64,000 nucleotides of DNA, taken from Ephydatia muelleri. Lineage: Eukaryota; Porifera; Demospongiae; Spongillida; Spongillidae. The notes beneath the pieces are model-generated. The model was not told the origin of the DNA, searched no databases, and was given only the letters and a program-made list of their open reading frames with translations. This document shows, piece after piece, positions 60,210 through 64,000 of this stretch (position 1 is the first letter of the stretch; the number at the start of each line of letters is the position of its first letter). A program made the position numbers and the translations under genes. Location: positions 1,728,788 to 1,792,787 of the forward strand of contig JABACO010000010.1 of assembly GCA_013339895.1 (NCBI GenBank), written 5' to 3'.

Positions 60210-61840
60210 CAGAGGCGGATACAGGAAAATTTAGCGGGTGGGGGGTATAATTTGAATTAATGCATGGATTCACAAAACATCACAGACTGACATGTAGTAT
60301 AAGTACAATTAATCGTTATATAAAGCTTTGAAGAGTCTTCTGGGGTTCTTTTTGATATAACGGTCCACAATTTCGTCCGGATTGATCGCCAGATTTGCAT
60401 TGATATTCATTAGTGTTAATGAAGCAAGGCGATCTTCTTTCATGCTATTCCGTAGATGGGTTTTAATCCTTCTCAGCACTGAAAAGGATCGTTCCCACTG
60501 CTTACCGGAAAAATGCAACCTATTTCAATAAGAACTCGTATGTTAGGAAGTATATCAGTATCCGCATGTGGGAGACTACTTATCAAGTTATCAGGAAGTG
60601 GTGTGCCATTTGATTCCCTACTTTTCCAGACAAAGCACCAATGTTCCACTTCAGACATTAAGGAGGGAAATGACGGGAGATCATCTTCATCTACATTTGT
60701 CCTGTAGCTTTGCAGACAAGAAATGGTTCATCAACTCTCTAATAAGCTTCATAAATATCTAGATCTCTCTTTATCAATACAATACAAATTCCTTTCCGTG
60801 CAGAACAGCATGTTTGTGAAACTGATAATTGGCATGAGTATCCAAAATGCCATCTTTCCCTTTGGCCTCCTTAAAATTTTGAAATGGCATTGTTACAAGT
60901 TTGCCGAGAAACCCTCCACCATGAGACTTCCCTTTTGGTAATCTTGCAAACAATGCACAAAACTTACAGTACGCTCCTTGTCTAGAAGGCGACCATATCA
61001 ACCAAGGGTAGTCTTCCAACCATTGTGTTTAAAGTAAGCGTGCAATGTTTTTTTTAACATACCTGTATACAGGTTCTGGCTTGTCGGATGGCAAAGGTGG
61101 AGATTGCTTTAAGAGGCGCACAATAGTATCGTCCGGGATGACTGCTCCTGATGCGACAAGGCCAATATCGTCATTCGGCAGATCTGATGTAACACAATCA
61201 GTGGTCAGATTTACTGTGGCGCTGTTATCAGGAACAAACGCAGAATGAGAACAGCAAGGTTCGTCATTAAACTCTGCACCATCAATAAGCCCGTCTGAAC
61301 TGGAAGGTTGTCACGCTCCTCCAATACTGCTAGTTCCTTTTGGGATGGTTCGCTTGTCAAGGCCGGCGTACTTGCAGTTAGTGGAGATGGCGCAATTAAT
61401 GGATCACTCTGAACCTGTTCACAAGTCCTTTTAGAGGGGCAAAATAACGTACTAATATCAACGCATGCTGAAGCAGCTTGTTTGCGCTTGCGATCGCGAT
61501 TGATTGACATCGCTCGTGCAAGACCTATAATTTTAAAAAGATAATCAAATACACATGGTAAGGGCTAGAAGTCTGCTACTACCTTTAGTTTGCAACACTT
61601 GTAATGTCGAGGCAGGAAGAAGCAGGAAGAACTGAAGTCACGATAGATAGCTACTGGTATGGCGCTCAGAAAAAAATTCACACGTGTACTGTTCAAGAAT
61701 AACTAAATTTAATATGGTATGTACTTTGTTAGCACCTGCTGAACCGGTCAACTACTAGTCTACAAGTACATGCACATACGCCACAATGAATAATTAATGA
61801 GATATATTTGGCGGGGGGGGCGCTCCTGGATCCGCCACTG
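60210..61840. mobile_element. Internally deleted TTF-hAT element
   Basis: Ends CAGAGGCGGATACAGG (60210) and CCTGGATCCGCCACTG (to 61840), the standard imperfect TIR of TTF-hAT elements, with G-runs just inside. Flanks TACATTCA / AAATTTCA agree at five of eight positions. Confidence 0.85.
60309..61510 (-). pseudogene. TTF-hAT transposase remnant, core deleted
   Basis: N-terminus at 61510 (MSINRDRKRKQAASACVDIS...), Pro/Thr/Ser-rich linker, TTF zinc finger at 61019-60774 (YPWLIWSPSRQGAYCKFCAL, then GGGFLGKLVTMPFQNFKEA). Only ~115 bp later, C-terminal sequence appears: EVEHWCFVWKSRESNGTPLP (60658), a frameshift, then WERSFSVLRRIKTHLRNSMK and the dimerisation tail to the TAA at 60309. The DUF4371/RNase H core (~400 residues in family members) is gone. 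Confidence 0.85.
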
Positions 61841-61975
61841 AAATTTCAACAGTCGATACTACAGTAAGCTTAAGGGGACAAAAATGTGTAACGCGTACGG
61901 GTAGAAAGCATGCACACAGCATAATCAAAAACCAATTGCATAGTAAGATATACCAGCATCCATTGATTACTAGTA

Positions 61976-63879
61976 TTAAACAGGGCCACCCTGTGAGACA
62001 GAGGCACTTCTTTGAACAGCTAAAGTAGCCACTACTACAGCAGTAGAAGAAGCAGCACACAACTTTTCAGAAGCAGGAGCATCATTAGCATCTGCAGAGG
62101 TAACATATACATAATGTTGAGGTTAATTTTAATATACATGTATTGTCCCACCTGGTGGCACAGCAATAACTGCCTCAAATGATCCATCTGTTTGCCTATT
62201 CCAGATAAACTGCTACCCCTCCACGACTCCTTTAATAGTGTTGGGTGCAATAGAAATAACATTGTTGCCAGAGTTTCTATACCAAAGCTTGGCACAGTGT
62301 TGACTGTAATTCCCAATCGGGCTGGATCAAATTCATGAACAGGTACTGCACATGTTTGCTGTATAGAGCAAAAAGGATGCTGTATGCCTACTGCTTCCCA
62401 GCATTGTTTGACTAACTGTTTATCCTCACTCATAGAATTGATAGCTTCAATCATCCAAGCAGCATGCAGAGGCTTAATAAAACTCAACGTCATATTAACC
62501 TCAATATTCTGAATGTTTTGTTGCCTTTCAAGGTGCTCATAAATGCTTTTAGCATACCATGTATTGAAATTCTGGGCCATTTTTTGCTTCAATACTCGGT
62601 TGAAGATACTGCCCAGTGGCTGTAACTCAGAAGTACAGTTGGGTGGTACAATAACATGAATAATGCCATTTTGTTTCAGAAATTCTAACACTGATGTTGT
62701 TACATGGGACGTATATATATCCATGATTAGTAATGCTGGTTGGGACTGTGCCATATGACTGTGGGCCTTATTGTGTTGAACAAAGGGTATAATTACTTTA
62801 TTAATGTAACGTAGTACTGTTTCCTTGTTGGCCAAGTGAGTCTCTGAGTGCCAAATATCCCAAGTAGAATTAAGGAAACTTGACATTTTTTTGGAGGATG
62901 GCATGTTGCCTTGGTAGAGGATTTGTGGTGGCAACACAACACCAGACATTGTAATTCCCATGACTGCAGTGATCTGGCGCTTGTCTTCTTTTGCTACAAT
63001 AGGTACCTGAATAACAACATGCGGTAAATATTGCAGTAGTGGTATTGAATGTTCAGGCACAGCTTCAAAAGACTATGGTGTACATGGCTCTGCTCACTAT
63101 ACTCACTGTAACACTTGCTAAGCACTGGCTCAGTTGTTCTAAGTTCTAAAGGCTGCCATTTTGTTGTTGTCACCAAAACTGTGAGCTGTTTACATATGCA
63201 GCTTATACAGATACAATGCTGATTCGATTTGTGGCAACAATTCAATAAGATGTTAGATAGAGATAATTGGCTACATGGTCTGCAGAAGTTTTTTTTTTTT
63301 TGAGAACTGATCACATTAATTCTACAATACATTTAACACAATACTAGTACAAGTAACCTGATGTATACAAATCTCTAATGTATACCGGTACATGCATGCA
63401 TAGAGGCCCACCTGAGTTGATCCAATCACCTCCATTGTGTAGCCCCCAGTAAATGTATAGTGTAGCCCTGTCTCATCTATGTTGATCACCAGCTCAGCTG
63501 GTATTGAGTTAGCCACTATCAGGTCTTTCACTGCTTTCAAGAACTCTGCCTGAATTCGTGGAAAGTCTTCGGGAACCTTTTTAGCTGCCTTGGTCCCTTT
63601 TCGTTTCACCATGCCTAAGTATCTGAAAATTGATTTAGAAAATGACCGATCGATGACAACTGGACCCCCGTTCTCTCTTAAATGAAATGGACAGTAATAT
63701 AGATATAATGCATGAGCGGTAGCTATGGCGATCTTTCCATTCACGACACCACCAGAGGCACGCAACGAAAGAAGATACAATTTTAGTTTTTTACGAATGA
63801 ACTCTTCCATTTTCGGTGGACGTCCTCTCTTCTTTCTCTGAAGCACAGTCAGCTGCTTGCCTGATGATGACACTTCCAT
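61976..63879 (-). pseudogene. Second pogo/Tigger-type transposase, three exons, decayed
   Basis: Exon 1 63879-63412: basic KKRGRPPKMEEFIRKKL, HTH-like region (FSKSIFRYLGMVKRKGTK) and VINIDETGLHYT (first catalytic D). GT-AG intron 63411-63007, phase 0. Exon 2 from 63006: VPIVAKEDKRQITAVMGITM, ALLIMDIYTSHV (second D), VIVPPNCTSELQPLGSIFN and FIKPLHAAWMIEAIN. A frameshift near 62270 and a TAG near 62218 follow before exon 3 (62091-61976, DANDAPASEKLCAAS-like). In the third catalytic block the family has Q-P-L-D; here it is Q-P-L-G, so the third Asp is lost. A CENP-B-type second HTH is not obvious. No TIRs were found; the element may extend past 64000. Confidence 0.85.
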
Positions 63880-64000
63880 TTCGAATGCTTTCTTTAGACT
63901 GAACGCAGTACTGATAGGTATACCGACGTTTTTGGAAGCCTTACTAGGACCATGCTCAACTGCAAACTTTCCAATCTTCGCTCATACACTTTCATATTTT

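Overview
The window is nuclear DNA of an animal. It starts with two ordinary metazoan genes on the + strand, an RBM42-like RNA-binding protein (38-859) and a complete nine-exon Bax inhibitor-1 gene (TMBIM6, 967-8866). The remaining ~55 kb is accessory DNA made almost wholly of transposable elements, many inserted into each other. Short GT-AG introns, only 107 bp between the two host genes, and the mix of elements (BEL/Pao, Gypsy, CACTA-like, ISL2EU, Merlin, pogo/Tigger, several hAT types, a Polinton-like DNA polymerase) fit a marine early-branching invertebrate. A sponge is my best guess, but the sequence does not prove it.

Layout. 1-9 kb: RBM42 and TMBIM6; TMBIM6 introns carry TG/CA microsatellites, minisatellites and decayed Gypsy and BEL fragments. 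9-11.4 kb: intergenic, with AT-rich repeats. 11.4-14.5 kb: truncated BEL/Pao element (- strand). 14.5-15.0 kb: Merlin (ISXO2-like) remnant folded into a hairpin. 15.2-15.5 kb: CACTA fragment. 15.55-20.71 kb: a transposon with ~1.3 kb terminal inverted repeats, a perfect 4-bp flanking duplication and an intact ~856-aa DDE-like protein of a family I cannot assign. 20.7-23.0 kb: ISL2EU-type element with a transposase (-) and a SWIM+PHD gene (+).

23.1-42.1 kb is one nest. A hAT-like gene (ERGFSxNK type, -) was hit near its start codon by a 10.6-kb two-gene CACTA-like transposon (31503-42113), which was itself hit by Gypsy element 2 (36586-41651). Gypsy 2 was in turn hit by a ~660-bp segment inside its integrase. 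The same hAT-like gene was hit by a MITE (30903-31165) and by BED-hAT A (24973-30552), which holds the young, integrase-less Gypsy element 1 (25904-29001).

42.3-47.8 kb: THAP gene piece, a PEKKR-repeat ORF, and a CACTA fragment split by BED-hAT B (44367-47101). 48.0-53.0 kb: a compact Polinton-like cluster on the - strand (family-B DNA polymerase in three frame-broken pieces, a coiled-coil + TRAF/MATH gene starting two bases after the polymerase stop, a small zinc-ribbon ORF). 53.05-53.82 kb: fold-back repeat. 53.82-59.85 kb: pogo/Tigger element carrying two hAT insertions, each with a perfect 8-bp target duplication. 60.2-61.8 kb: internally deleted TTF-hAT. 62.0-63.9 kb: second pogo/Tigger transposase, decayed.

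Most element genes are broken. Those that look intact are the long-TIR element protein, the Gypsy 1 gag-pol ORF and possibly the CACTA-like transposase.
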